The notes under the pieces were generated by a model. The model was not told where the DNA came from. It made no database searches and saw only the letters and a list, made by a program, of their open reading frames with translations. A DNA stretch of 64,000 nucleotides, from NCBI GenBank assembly GCA_024867545.1, contig JANFNE010000022.1, positions 248,001-312,000 of the forward strand, in the 5' to 3' direction. Made by a program: the position numbers and the translations under genes. The stretch's first letter is position 1. Each line of letters opens with the position of its first letter. Origin of the DNA: Phytopythium helicoides (lineage: Eukaryota; Oomycota; Peronosporomycetes; Pythiales; Pythiaceae). This document shows positions 1 to 9,705 of this stretch, piece by piece.

Positions 1-372
1 CGAAGCCGCACGCGCCAGTTTCAACTCGAGCACTTCGTCTCGCTTGGTCGTCGACGATGCAGCGCCGCCAGCAGCACCGCCTGCACTAGCGACATCGCCG
101 TCGAGCAGCCTGTCTCGACGGTCACCGTCGCCGCTCCTACCGCTCGCGAGCAGCGCGACATGCGGTTCGTCTCTCTCGGCCGACGACGCGAGGAGCAAGC
201 TGTCAAGGTTGTCAAGGCTGCCAAGACTGCCAAGACTGCCAAGGTCGCTGCCGCCAAGACTGCCGCCACTACAACGGCACACACATCCACCCGCACTCGC
301 ACTCGCGCATCCAAGATCTCCAAGATCTCCAAGATCTCCGCGCCGGTCTCCGTCCGACCGCGCTGGCGCTGA
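1..372 (+). CDS. tandem-unit protein, copy 1 (5' part outside window)
   Basis: This is the C-terminal 123 residues of the protein encoded complete in copies 2 and 3; the frame is open from base 1 and ends at the TGA at 370-372. It contains both copies of the FVSLGRRR octapeptide, a Lys/Ala-rich stretch (AAKTAKTAKVAAAKTAA), three Thr-Arg dipeptides against five and four in the other copies, and a KISKISKIS run near the end. The protein is not recognised. The coding assignment rests on conservation of the frame through all three copies, since the length changes are multiples of three. Confidence 0.7.
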   Translation, partial: RSRTRQFQLEHFVSLGRRRCSAASSTACTSDIAVEQPVSTVTVAAPTAREQRDMRFVSLGRRREEQAVKVVKAAKTAKTAKVAAAKTAATTTAHTSTRTRTRASKISKISKISAPVSVRPRWR

Positions 373-1187
373 GCTCTACACACTAGCCTACTAGGTATTT
401 ATCAAAACAACGCACGCTGCAACAAATACAATCCCATTCATTGATGACACGCAGGTGCTGCTTACGTGTGCTATTGCCATGCCTCCCCCACGCCTTACGC
501 TTCCTATTGACAACCCCCAAGCTCAAATCTAGCATCAGAAGACTCCGTCACAGCGCTTCGTCCAGCAAGTTGTTGCCACATCGAGAATCGAGACATCAAA
601 CCGCCAATTCGTGGTGCGATTTGGCGCACTTTCCCTCTCTACCTCTCGACGCTACTTGGTTTGAATCGGCAAGTGAACCTGTCCAGCCACAGCCGCGCTG
701 TTTTGCTCTCGAGGACCGAAATGGAACGGCGACCGTCCCATCTGGATCTGGAATGGCACGACATGACGCAGCATGGCGGCGGAGATGGCTACAGATATGG
801 CTGCAGATATTCGGTCCACTTCAACTTAACGAATGGATCTTGAAGCGTTGTTGACGCGCGACGTGTGCAGCGAGGCGCGAGGTACAAGGCTGGCGTCTGG
901 TCGACAGAGCGAGCGGCTTGCTAGCGGCACTAGCTGGTCAGAAGCATCGGGGATCCGCTCCGCTCCACCTCGCGCCTGCAGCTTCAGCCGCACCGCCTGG
1001 CGTCTTGTTCTTTCAGCGCCTTTCCGAGAGTTTGTCTTGGCTGGATTTTCTCTCAGTATACAAACTCCAAGTCACTCGGGACCGCCCTCGCCCGCCTTGC
1101 CGCCACTTTCCTTCTCGCCGCCAAGAGAACCAAGCTCCAGCTCCAGCTCCAGCAACGACAACAACGACAACAACGACGACCGCAAGC
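373..1187 (+). other. inter-gene part of tandem unit (copy 1 to copy 2)
   Basis: This 815 bp stretch holds the 3' flank of copy 1 and the promoter of copy 2. An open frame at 441-854 (137 codons, Cys/Arg/Ser-rich) recurs identically at 2144-2557, but its third copy at 3841 changes in its first codons and loses its second half, so I treat it as chance. Just upstream of the next start there is a CAG/CTC-rich run (1135-1170) followed by repeated caacgacaa units. Confidence 0.5.
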
Positions 1188-2075
1188 ATGAGTGCTGTCG
1201 CCCACGTCGCCGCCCTCTCGCTGCTCGCGCTGCTCTCTGTGCTCGCCGCCGCCGTCTGCGCGACGCTGCTCGGCTTCCTCGTCGTCTGTGCGACGCTGCT
1301 GCTACGCTCGCCGACCTCCTCCTCACCCTCGGACTCGTCTCGCGCTTCCACCTGCGCCTCGAGCTGTGTCTCGGCCTCGAGTGACGCCGTGAGTGACGCG
1401 GAGAAGGACGAGAGCCTCACCAGCGACCTCACAAAGGAACTGACGGCGCCAGCCACCGTGCCAGTCCCCACGCGCGCTCAAGTCGAATCCGAGGCTCCAT
1501 CCGGCGACTCGACCACGGATGAGGACTCGAACGATCTCGACGACGACTCGGATGATGAAGACTCGAACACCGGCGAGCACGAGATGAGTTCCAACGCCGT
1601 CTCGACGTCCGAGTCAGCTCCTGTCATCCCAGCGACGCTTCCGCGAGCCTCCGTCACCGCTTCTGCCAACGCGTGTGCTACCTCCGCCGAGCGAAGCCGC
1701 ACGCGCCAGTTTCAACTCGAGCACTTCGTCTCGCTTGGTCGTCGACGATGCAGTGCCGCCAGCAGCACCGCCTGCACTAGCGACATCGCCGTCGAGCAGC
1801 CTGTCTCGACGGTCACCGTCGCCGCTCCTACCGCTCGCGAGCAGCGCGACATGCGGTTCGTCTCTCTCGGCCGACGACGCGAGGAGCAAGCTGTCAAGGT
1901 TGTCAAGGCTGCCAAGACTGCCAAGACTGCCAAGGTCGCTGCCGCCAAGACTGCCGCCACTACAACGGCACACACATCCACCCGCACTCGCACTCGCACT
2001 CGCACTCGCGCATCCAAGATCTCCAAGATCTCCAAGATCTCCGCGCCGGTCTCCGTCCGACCGCGCTGGCGCTGA
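1188..2075 (+). CDS. tandem-unit protein, copy 2 (complete, unknown function)
   Basis: A 295-residue protein. The ATG at 1188 is chosen because it begins a strongly hydrophobic segment (residues about 5-40, rich in Ala, Leu and Val) that looks like a signal anchor or membrane helix; the frame is open further upstream but has no comparable start. Residues about 45-150 are Ser/Thr-rich with a dense acidic block (DEDSNDLDDDSDDED). The remainder is basic: FVSLGRRR occurs twice about 50 residues apart, followed by a Lys/Ala segment, five Thr-Arg dipeptides and KISKISKIS. No enzyme motif or known domain is visible. The shape suggests a membrane-anchored, largely disordered polyampholyte. It is intronless as read. 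Function unknown. Confidence 0.65.
   Translation: MSAVAHVAALSLLALLSVLAAAVCATLLGFLVVCATLLLRSPTSSSPSDSSRASTCASSCVSASSDAVSDAEKDESLTSDLTKELTAPATVPVPTRAQVESEAPSGDSTTDEDSNDLDDDSDDEDSNTGEHEMSSNAVSTSESAPVIPATLPRASVTASANACATSAERSRTRQFQLEHFVSLGRRRCSAASSTACTSDIAVEQPVSTVTVAAPTAREQRDMRFVSLGRRREEQAVKVVKAAKTAKTAKVAAAKTAATTTAHTSTRTRTRTRTRASKISKISKISAPVSVRPRWR
1985..2008 (+). repeat. CACTCG hexanucleotide repeat (4 units)
   Basis: Four perfect CACTCG units inside copy 2, encoding Thr-Arg dipeptides. The same place has two units in copy 1 (294-305) and three in copy 3 (3688-3705). This microsatellite is the main length difference between the otherwise near-identical copies and always keeps frame. Confidence 0.95.
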
Positions 2076-2890
2076 GCTCTACACACTAGCCTACTAGGTA
2101 TTTATCAAAACAACGCACGCTGCAACAAATACAATCCCATTCATTGATGACACGCAGGTGCTGCTTACGTGTGCTATTGCCATGCCTCCCCCACGCCTTA
2201 CGCTTCCTATTGACAACCCCCAAGCTCAAATCTAGCATCAGAAGACTCCGTCACAGCGCTTCGTCCAGCAAGTTGTTGCCACATCGAGAATCGAGACATC
2301 AAACCGCCAATTCGTGGTGCGATTTGGCGCACTTTCCCTCTCTACCTCTCGACGCTACTTGGTTTGAATCGGCAAGTGAACCTGTCCAGCCACAGCCGCG
2401 CTGTTTTGCTCTCGAGGACCGAAATGGAACGGCGACCGTCCCATCTGGATCTGGAATGGCACGACATGACGCAGCATGGCGGCGGAGATGGCTACAGATA
2501 TGGCTGCAGATATTCGGTCCACTTCAACTTAACGAATGGATCTTGAAGCGTTGTTGACGCGCGACGTGTGCAGCGAGGCGCGAGGTACAAGGCTGGCATC
2601 TGGTCGACAGAGCGAGCGGCTTGCTAGCGGCACTAGCTGGTTAGAAGCATCGGGGATCCGCTCCGCTCCACCTCGCGCCTGCAGCTTCAGCCGCACCGCC
2701 TGGCGTCTTGTTCTTTCAGCGCCTTTCCGAGAGTTTGTCTTGGCTGGATTTTCTCTCAGTATACAAACTCCAAGTCACTCGGGACCGCCCTCGCCCGCCT
2801 TGCCGCCACTTTCCTTCTCGCCGCCAAGAGAACCAAGCTCCAGCTCCAGCTCCAGCAACGACAACAACGACAACAACGACGACCGCAAGC
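2076..2890 (+). other. inter-gene part of tandem unit (copy 2 to copy 3)
   Basis: Near-identical to 373-1187, with single substitutions only. It includes the second copy of the 137-codon chance frame (2144-2557) and the promoter of copy 3. No other feature is seen. Confidence 0.5.
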
Positions 2891-3772
2891 ATGAGTGCTG
2901 TCGCCCACGTCGCCGCCCTCTCGCTGCTCGCGCTGCTCTCTGTGCTCGCCGCCGCCGTCTGCGCGACGCTGCTCGGCTTCCTCGTCGTCTGTGCGACGCT
3001 GCTGCTACGCTCGCCGACCTCCTCCTCACCCTCGGACTCGTCTCGCGCTTCCACCTGCGCCTCGAGCTGTGTCTCGGCCTCGAGTGACGCCGTGAGCGAC
3101 GCGGAGAAGGACGAGAGCCTCACCAGCGACCCCACAAAGGAACTGACGGCGCCAGCCACCGTGCCAGTCCCCACGCGCGCTCAAGTCGAATCCGAGGCTC
3201 CATCCGGCGACTCGACCACGGATGAGGACTCGAACGATCTCGACGACGACTCGGATGATGAAGACTCGAACACCGGCGAGCACGAGATGGGTTCCAACGC
3301 CGTCTCGACGTCCGAGTCAGCTCCTGTCATCCCAGCGACGCTTCCGCGAGCCTCCGTCACCGCTTCTGCCAACGCGTGTGCTACCTCCGCCGAGCGAAGC
3401 CGCACGCGCCAGTTTCAACTCGAGCACTTCGTCTCGCTTGGTCGTCGACGATGCAGTGCCGCCAGCAGCACCGCCTGCACTAGCGACATCGCCGTCGAGC
3501 AGCCTGTCTCGACGGTCACCGTCGCCGCTCCTACCGCTCGCGAGCAGCGCGACATGCGGTTCGTCTCTCTCGGCCGACGACGCGAGGAGCAAGCTGTCAA
3601 GGTTGTCAAGGCTGCCAAGACTGCCAAGACTGCCAAGGTCGCTGCCGCCAAGACTGCCGCCACTACAACGGCACACACATCCACCCGCACTCGCACTCGC
3701 ACTCGCGCATCCAAGATCTCCAAGATCTCCAAGATCTCCGCGCCGGTCTCCGTCCGACCGCGCTGGCGCTGA
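2891..3772 (+). CDS. tandem-unit protein, copy 3 (complete, unknown function)
   Basis: A 293-residue protein, near-identical to copy 2. It differs by one fewer Thr-Arg dipeptide and a few substitutions (for example Leu to Pro in the TSDLTKE/TSDPTKE segment and Ser to Gly before NAVSTSES). The hydrophobic N-terminus, acidic centre, doubled FVSLGRRR and basic tail are all kept. This is the last copy of the array; its 3' flank is cut about 290 bp after the stop, where the shared unit ends. Intact frames in two complete copies support a real product. Function unknown. Confidence 0.65.
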   Translation: MSAVAHVAALSLLALLSVLAAAVCATLLGFLVVCATLLLRSPTSSSPSDSSRASTCASSCVSASSDAVSDAEKDESLTSDPTKELTAPATVPVPTRAQVESEAPSGDSTTDEDSNDLDDDSDDEDSNTGEHEMGSNAVSTSESAPVIPATLPRASVTASANACATSAERSRTRQFQLEHFVSLGRRRCSAASSTACTSDIAVEQPVSTVTVAAPTAREQRDMRFVSLGRRREEQAVKVVKAAKTAKTAKVAAAKTAATTTAHTSTRTRTRTRASKISKISKISAPVSVRPRWR

Positions 3773-4381
3773 GCTCTACACACTAGCCTACTAGGTATTT
3801 ATCAAAACAACGCACGCTGCAACAAATACAATCCCATTCATTGATGACACGCAGGTGCTGCTTATGTGGACTATTGCCATGCCTCCCCCACGCCTTACGC
3901 TTCCTATTGACAACCCCCAAGCTCAAATCTAGCATCAGAAGACTCCGTCACAGCGCTTCGTCCAGCAAGTTGTTGCCACATCGAGAATCGAGACATCAAA
4001 CCGCCAATTCGTGGTGCGATTTGGCGCACTTTCCCTCTCCACCTCTCGACGCTACTTGGTTCAACAATGGGCGAGGCAAACTAAACTGTGATCGTGCGAC
4101 TCAATTGGCCCAATTAGTACTCTCGTGTTCGGAATCGTGTTCAACACGACAATTTCTCGTTATATTTTTATTGCCTCACTTCTTTGCCGAGCTTCTACGT
4201 TGCCACGGTCATTGTTGCTGCCAGTGATCTCAACTTCAGCTTGCTGATAAAGCAATCTCTCAGATCGAAGATCGTTTGGTTGCTGTTGTATTCAATTACG
4301 TAGTAGAAAGTACATTCGCTTGTCGTGTTCTCGGGTTGAGCCAGAAAGAATGAACTAAATAGGTTTCCTCTTGCTTCCACC
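3773..4381. other. array right flank and intergenic stretch
   Basis: Up to 4061 this is unit sequence. From 4062 the DNA is unique and more AT-rich, and it lies between the array and the 3' end of the convergent ZIP gene. No gene is supported in it; the reading frames on both strands are short and unlike any protein I recognise. Confidence 0.5.
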
Positions 4382-5493
4382 TCATGTCCAGATCGAGAGA
4401 ATCCCCATGGAGCCGTAGCCCGCGACGAGTGCCGTGAGCTTAGGAACGAGATTGCACGGATCTTGTAGCTCTTGAGGAATGATCTCCATGATGGCCACAT
4501 ACAGGAACGTACCACCAGCAAGCGCCGAGCACACACCACTCGCTGGAGTTTCATGCGTAGCATCAACAAGCATGCTACCAAGAAAGATGCCGGTGGGAGT
4601 CATGAGTGAGAATGCGCAGACCGACGCCAGCATTTGTCGCGGAGATACGTTGTGATGCAAGAACTCGAGTGCCAGCGCAAATGCCGCAAGCGACTTGTGC
4701 GCGAGAACTGCTATCAGGATGTCCCACGCTTCACGGTTGGACGCACCAATGCCCATTCCTTCCATGATGGAGTGAAATGAGAGCGCAAGTAACACCACTA
4801 GCGCCAGGATCGGGTTCGACTTGACCATGCCGTGAAAGTGGTGATGCTGGTGATGGCTTGGAGAGTGCACTACAGTCGCCTTGACAGCCGTTCCCAATCC
4901 AACGTCAATCTGGATTTGCTTGTCTACCGAGCCGTATGAAGGCGTGACGATCAGTCCATCCTCTTCTACGATGCTACCGCCGATCGATACGGTTCTGCTC
5001 ATTGTCCACGTCAAAAGCGTAGACTCGTCCATTCTTGTTGGCGTCCGAGTCTTCATGCGAGTGCTTGCAGCACGAGTTGGCCGCGGCCCCGATCGATCCA
5101 ACAGCCACGTTCGGACTGGCCTGCACCTCCAAGAGGTGCTTGTGCTCGTCGTTGCCGTCTTCCTCAATGGAGCGGTGCAGCTCGTGCGCAAATACCTCAA
5201 TCAGGACGATGAGTATGAAGCCGAGGCCGTAGAAGAAGTTGGCCCACTGGAAGCAGCCGCCGTCGGCCGTAGCAATGCACGCCCACCGGCTGAGCGCCTC
5301 GTTAGCCTGTGCGTCCGGCAGCAGGTGGAGACTCGAGCCCTGCGAGGAAGATGCCGGCCGCCAGCATGTTGAGCACGCTGTTGAGGCGCTTGCTGATGCG
5401 CTGGCCGCCCAGGAACGGCAGCGCGCCGCCCACCACCGCCAGCAGCCAGACGCACAGCGCCGAACAGAGCTTGAAGCGTGCAACTGCGTCCAT
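4382..5493 (-). CDS. ZIP-family zinc/iron transporter (two frame breaks)
   Basis: A polytopic plasma- or endomembrane transporter importing Zn2+ or related divalent metals into the cytosol. Starting at the ATG at 5493 (MDAVARFKLCS) the protein has TM1-TM3 (WLLAVVGGALPFLGG, NMLAAGIFLAG then LHLLPDA, and FFYGLGFILIVLIEVFAHEL). A His-rich cytosolic loop with HSHED and HHQHHHFHG follows, then the C-terminal bundle with the family metal-site motif HSIMEGMGIGAS in TM4 and HKSLAAFALALEF in TM5. About 370 residues is normal for the family. Two breaks interrupt the frame: near 5340 (one surplus base between GIFLAG and SSLHLLPDA) and near 4985 (between NEQNRIDR and GSIVEEDG). Both flanks are well conserved, so these are probably sequence errors. 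Confidence 0.9.
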
Positions 5494-5869
5494 TCGCCAG
5501 CCTGGAAGTCGGCGAAAGCGGAAGTGAGGAATGCTGCCTCGTCCCATTCGCGCTCGCTTGATGCGCATTTGTCCGACGGCGGCTGGAAGCTCAGCCCAAT
5601 CGGCTTAATCTGTCGCCTTGGAGAGAGAAACGCGGCGCGTGTCGCAGGTGCCGACAGTTCTAGCGGGACGTCGCCCGCCTCGGATCGAATCCCATGGGGG
5701 CAGGAGGTGCGTGTGCGCTTGCTCGCTGGGCCGCCGTCGGAGCCGCGAGGCACGCGCTTTCTGGCTCGAGGGACCGCTGCCGAGCCCTACGATGAGCCTC
5801 CGCCCGTTCTGCGGCGGCGGATTTTAATCGCTCGGCCCTGCTGTGTGCTTGAACTGACGGAGGGACGGT
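5494..5869. other. divergent intergenic stretch, ZIP / GTPase
   Basis: About 375 bp between the ZIP start (minus) and the GTPase (plus). It contains a CCAAT-type box (cccaatcgg at about 5597). The first exon or start codon of the GTPase must lie here if it does not begin at a non-ATG codon. Several open frames run through it but none resembles a protein. Confidence 0.4.
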
Positions 5870-6581
5870 GTGTCGCGATGCGGGCGTGAACAGCACTTCG
5901 CCGACGGCGGAGGCAGCGACTTTTACGCGTCGGACACCAAGAAACTCAAGGTGGTGCTGTTAGGAGCCAACGGTGTGGGCAAATCGACTCTTTTTCGACA
6001 CTTTGTGGGGGTGCCACTGCCCAGCGAGTACGAGTCATCCACGAGCGGTACAGAATGCGCTCGGAAGAGGATTCGAGCAGCTATGAGCGTCCTTACCAGT
6101 AATGTGATGTACAGTCAACATTGGCGCCAAGCTCGTGCAGCTTGAGGCCTACCAGCCTGTCGTAATTGAGGTGCGCACTTGCTCGGTGGTGTCCGAAACG
6201 GGGCTCATTGCGCACTCGAGCTGATGGTGGCCCTCCTTTCAGCTATGGGACGTCCCGCACTCGCTGTTTTCAGGGCCAGACATCCTACAGCGATACCTAG
6301 CTGGTGCCGACGCACTCGTGCTCGTCTATAGTCTGCTAGATCCCGATTCATGGCGAGCCCTACCAGCCTACGTGGATGCCGCAAAGAACCTCGGTGTCTC
6401 CAGCTCCGCGACTGTCGTCGTGGGCACCAAAGACGACTGCGAGCTAAGAGGCGAGGACCAGCACGTCCGAGAGCAGGCGAAGGCGTGGGCCGAGCAGCAG
6501 CCGCTGCCCCACGTCACGGTCTGCAGCAGCTCGGAGCTGCTCGCCGTCTTCAAGTTGATCGTCTCGAAATACAATAATTGA
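5870..6581 (+). CDS. atypical Ras-like small GTPase (Rab-like)
   Basis: Three exons: to 6047, 6115-6170 and 6243-6581, with introns of 67 and 72 bp; the exons join in frame into about 190 residues. The P-loop is GANGVGKST after a KVVLLG strand. Exon 3 carries LWDVPHS, LVLVYSLLDPDSW, and VVVGTKDD in the position of the NKxD base-recognition loop. The G3 motif DxxG reads DVPH, lacking the invariant Gly and the catalytic Gln, so GTP hydrolysis is likely slow or absent. No ATG exists in frame before the P-loop (a stop lies at about 5855), so the true start is in a missed 5' exon or hidden by an indel. The closest general class is Rab-like GTPases; the subfamily is not resolved. Taxilin follows 54 bp downstream. 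Confidence 0.75.
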
Positions 6582-6635
6582 TTCCCCTCCGCGCCTCTGC
6601 ACCTCCCGCCCCACGACCAGTCGGATCGCAGCGAG

Positions 6636-8437
6636 ATGGCGGACCTGGCGCTCAAGCAGCCGGCGCGCGAGCCCAAGAGCCTCAAGCACAAGCACAAGGC
6701 CAAGCGCGCGCAGCCCACGGGCGCCTCCAGCTGCGCGCCCGACGCCGACGCCCCGGCGCCTCCCGCGCCGCTGCAGCGCTCGCCGCTCGCGCACGGCAAG
6801 GCGAGCCGAGAGGACGCGCTGCGGGAGCTGTTGGCGGGGAAAATCGCCGAGATCGAGGTCGGCGGCGACGAGAATCTCGAGGCGCCTGTGGACCTGGGCG
6901 GTGCGTGGCTGGGCGCGGCCATGTAGCCGAGGGGGGAGGAGTGATTGACGTCTCGGCTTTGGGGGCTGCAGGCATCTACCAGGATGAGGGGCTGGCTGCG
7001 CGCACGATCGAGCGCGCGGAGGCTGTGGCAGGGAACGCCGAGATGGCCGCGGAGGACAAAGTTCTCGCGCTGACGGCGAGCTTAAAGCAGGCGGTGCGTG
7101 TTTTCGGGAGGGATGGAGGAAAACGAGGAGACGCTCACTGCAGATGGCTTTGTTTGTTCAGGGAGAGGAGCTGGGACTCCTGCAGAAGAAGATTGGCGAG
7201 ATCAACGCGAAGACCATTCTGCTCAAGCAGCGCAAGAATGCAGGTACGAATCTGTGGGCAGTGCGTCGAGCTGTAGGGCCATAACTAAAAGCGATTCGAC
7301 GAACAGCTAGCTCCGAGTTAGCTAAGACCAATACCTCCAAGGCCAAACTGGAGCAACTTTGCCGCGAGCTTCAGAAGCAGAACAAGTTGATTGTGGTTCG
7401 ACGAAATCGCTTGTCCATGGTTGGTTTTCGTGGAGTACTGAGCGTGCTCTTCTGTTTTTGCTGCTGGGGTAGAGTGAAAGCCGACGCATCGCAGACGAGG
7501 AAGATCAGAAGCGGTAAGCTTTTTTTTCAGTTGTGGATGTGCGTATTCATCAATTCAAGTTCCTAAGTGTACTTTTTCCGAATGGCCAGGCGTGACTTGT
7601 CAGCGCAATTTCAAAAGACGATCGAGGAGGTTAGTACGAAGATGGATCAGCAAGGGCGTGACTACGTGGCTTCACTCAAGGAGAACGAAAAGTATGCTGG
7701 CCGCTGAGGTTTATCTACTTTTCTCCTTCTGTGCTCATTTCGACTGACTCAATGATGTAACTAGTCTCCAGCAAAAACTCAAGGGCTTCTTGGAGCAGTA
7801 CACCGCTCGTGAAGAGCATTTCAAGAAACAACTTGAGGCAAAGGACTTAATCGTTCAGCTCACGGAGACAAAGCTACAACACCAGATCGAATTGACGGCA
7901 CGAGAAGCCGAGAAGGTCAAACTGACCCTTGAGAAGGCGAAGGAGTTCTCGAATCGGGAAGTCCAACTTCAGGTATTTCTGACTTTTGCATCATGTTTGG
8001 CTGATCGCGTGCTGACACTCTTCCGCTTCCTTGTGTTTCAGGCACAGCTAAACTCGTACTCAGAAAAGTTCGATGTTGTCCAGGAGACACTCACCAAGAG
8101 TAATCAAATGTTCACCACGTTTCGCGAAGAGATGGACAAGGTGGATGCTTGAGCTGGATTTTTCTTTTGCGTCTTTGCCTACTAATGCGAATGATTTTCA
8201 CTCATCTAGATGGCCAAGACAACAAAAAAACTTGAGAAGGAAAATGCAGCTCTTCGTAAGAAATGCGCCGAATATGACAATGGGGCCATTGCATCGCTAC
8301 AGGAGAAAGTGGTGGCCGCAGAGGAGACGCAGAAGCTGCAAGGAAAAGATCAAGAAGCTCGAGAGCCTGTGCCGCCACCTTCCAAGGGGAGCTCAAGACA
8401 AAGTCTGTAACTGCGGCACCCACAGAGTCGGCATGAT
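6636..8437 (+). CDS. taxilin family coiled-coil protein
   Basis: Starts at ATG 6636 (MADLALKQ) with a basic, Ala/Pro-rich N-terminus, then the long helical taxilin domain spread over many short exons. Landmarks are KLEQLCRELQKQNK (about 7350), RRIADEDQKRR, LSAQFQKTIEEV, LKGFLEQYTAREEHFKKQLE and SEKFDVVQETLTKSNQMFTTFREEMDK. These continue to KKLEKENAALRKKC and KIKKLESLCRHL. Introns of about 50-90 bp separate them (for example 6899-6971 and 7974-8041). Two frame breaks lie near 8338 and 8381; reading through both gives QGELKTKSVTAAPTESA and a stop at 8437. Taxilins bind syntaxins and act in vesicle traffic; in other eukaryotes they have also been linked to basal bodies and centrosomes. The family call is firm and the role here is inferred. 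Confidence 0.9.
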
Positions 8438-8594
8438 CGATGTCGCTTGCTTCCGGTTTGCAGCACTGCAAGGTTGCATCATTGCTTGAAGGCTCTATAG
8501 TTGCCCCCCATGTGATACCGTAACTTTGCTCTCGCCAAATATAGTTGACTCCTTTCATTTGCTTCACCAACCCATTTTGCCTACTGTCTTGTGA

Positions 8595-9580
8595 TGATGG
8601 CGACGCCCAGCACAGACGCTAGCCAATGCAACAACTGAGTTCCTCCGTGCAAGGAGACAAGTGGGCGGTATCAGCGCGCCTGTAACATACTCTTTCAACG
8701 AAAGAGTTTTCAGCGCGCAGGCAACACCAGCAGACAAGGCGGCTGCTAAGCTGGAAGTGGATGAGATGCTGCGTTCACGCATATTATCGTCGGAAAAGCC
8801 ATCGTGGAACATGTCTACATCAAACTACGACAATATGCAACTTACAGGCAAGTGCTACAAGCGCACAAATGTCAACGCCGAGGTAGGTTGAAGAGTGCCA
8901 GCCGTTCAATTCCGAATGATGGAAGTCATAGTTGTAGCATGTCCATGGTTGCAGCGAAACCGCACCAACATGTACGTGTACAACTTTCGAGCCGAGAAGC
9001 TTCCCAAGAAGTATCCGACCATCAAGCCAGCAACCAATCGGTTCAACACAGGGATCCTCGAGGTCGCACTGCGTGACGAGTACATCGGCGAGTCGTTTGG
9101 AGACGATCGGATGATGCAGGTTTGCTAAATGGACAAATGAAATACTCCAGAAAGCGTTCTCACGTATCGTCATCAACTGTGGAGCAGGGAATCAGCAAGC
9201 GCACAGAAGAGCTGCCCAACCACCCGGACTTGCGTGATGCTACGCCCTGGAACGTCTCGGTCGAGCTTACGCCGTCGGTACGCGCGCAGCATGTACGTCA
9301 AGTTTGAATGCTTTTACGGCCCGTTGGGTTTTGAGTAACCTTGACGAAATGATTGCAGTTTGCTCGCATCGAGGCAGAGCGACAGACTAATAGCACCAAG
9401 TGGAAACAAACTGTGGGTGCCAAAAGCAACTATCGGTCACCCGAGCAGCTTGCTAAGGAAGCAGAGGAGAAGATCCGGGTACAGAAAGAAGCAGTAGTCG
9501 CTATAGCGCAGGCGCAGGCACGAGCCGAGCAGCTTGCGGCCACCAAATTTCTCCACCTGCACGTCGTCGTGAGCAGCTGA
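8595..9580 (+). CDS. conserved-looking protein of unknown function between flagellar genes
   Basis: Exons can be followed from an ATG at 8595 (MMATPSTDAS, then a probable one-base break into NATTEFLRARRQ) through TYSFNERVFSAQ and NYDNMQLTGKCYKRT, a 66 bp intron at about 8883-8960, then NMYVYNFRAEKLPKKYPTI and EYIGESFGDDRMMQ. The reading near 9120 is uncertain. The next exon carries LPNHPDLRDATPWNVSVELTP. After an intron at about 9295-9358 it ends with a basic, Gln/Ala-rich helix (FARIEAERQTN to AQAQARAEQLAATKF). It is about 270 residues, soluble, with no catalytic motif or membrane segment. It sits between taxilin and p28 dynein light chain, so a ciliary role is a guess from position only. 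Confidence 0.55.
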
Positions 9581-9705
9581 ACAGCTCCAGGTAGCGCGGA
9601 TGTATAACTTCTCGTAAATATAGGACGGCGACCTGCCATCTTCATTTCGACCGACTGGTCGCAGTCGACCTCTCTCTGCTTTGATCTCACGTCGAAAGCG
9701 TCTCC

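Larger units (their letters stand above)
1..4061 (+). repeat. tandem array of a ~1.7 kb gene-containing unit
   Basis: Position 1 matches position 1692 and position 3395. The unit is 1691 bp in the first interval and 1703 bp in the second; the 12 bp difference is hexanucleotide copy number. The third copy follows the unit to about 4061, where it diverges abruptly after the shared sequence ctacttggtt. The array therefore holds one 3' partial copy, one full copy and one copy truncated on its right, and continues left of the window. Copies differ by only a handful of substitutions (for example around 67/1753, 897/2597 and 942/2643). Each unit includes promoter, coding region and 3' flank of one gene. 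Confidence 0.97.

Noticed and set aside
441..854. 137-codon open frame repeated at 2144-2557 in the tandem units
   Set aside because: It lies in the 3' flank, is Cys/Arg/Ser-rich with no domain, and its third copy changes and loses half its length without compensation. Identity between copies only reflects the recent duplication.
1013..1471. Minus-strand open frames across the tandem genes (also 2716-3174, 1712-2086)
   Set aside because: High-GC shadows of the plus-strand gene; Arg/Ala/Ser composition and no independent conservation.
1..4061. CRISPR-like or transposon reading of the repeats
   Set aside because: The units are 1.7 kb with a gene inside, no terminal inverted repeats or target duplications were seen, and no spacer structure exists.
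6578..7276. 232-codon Arg/Gly/Ala-rich plus frame
   Set aside because: The +1 shadow of taxilin exon 1 plus read-through of its intron.
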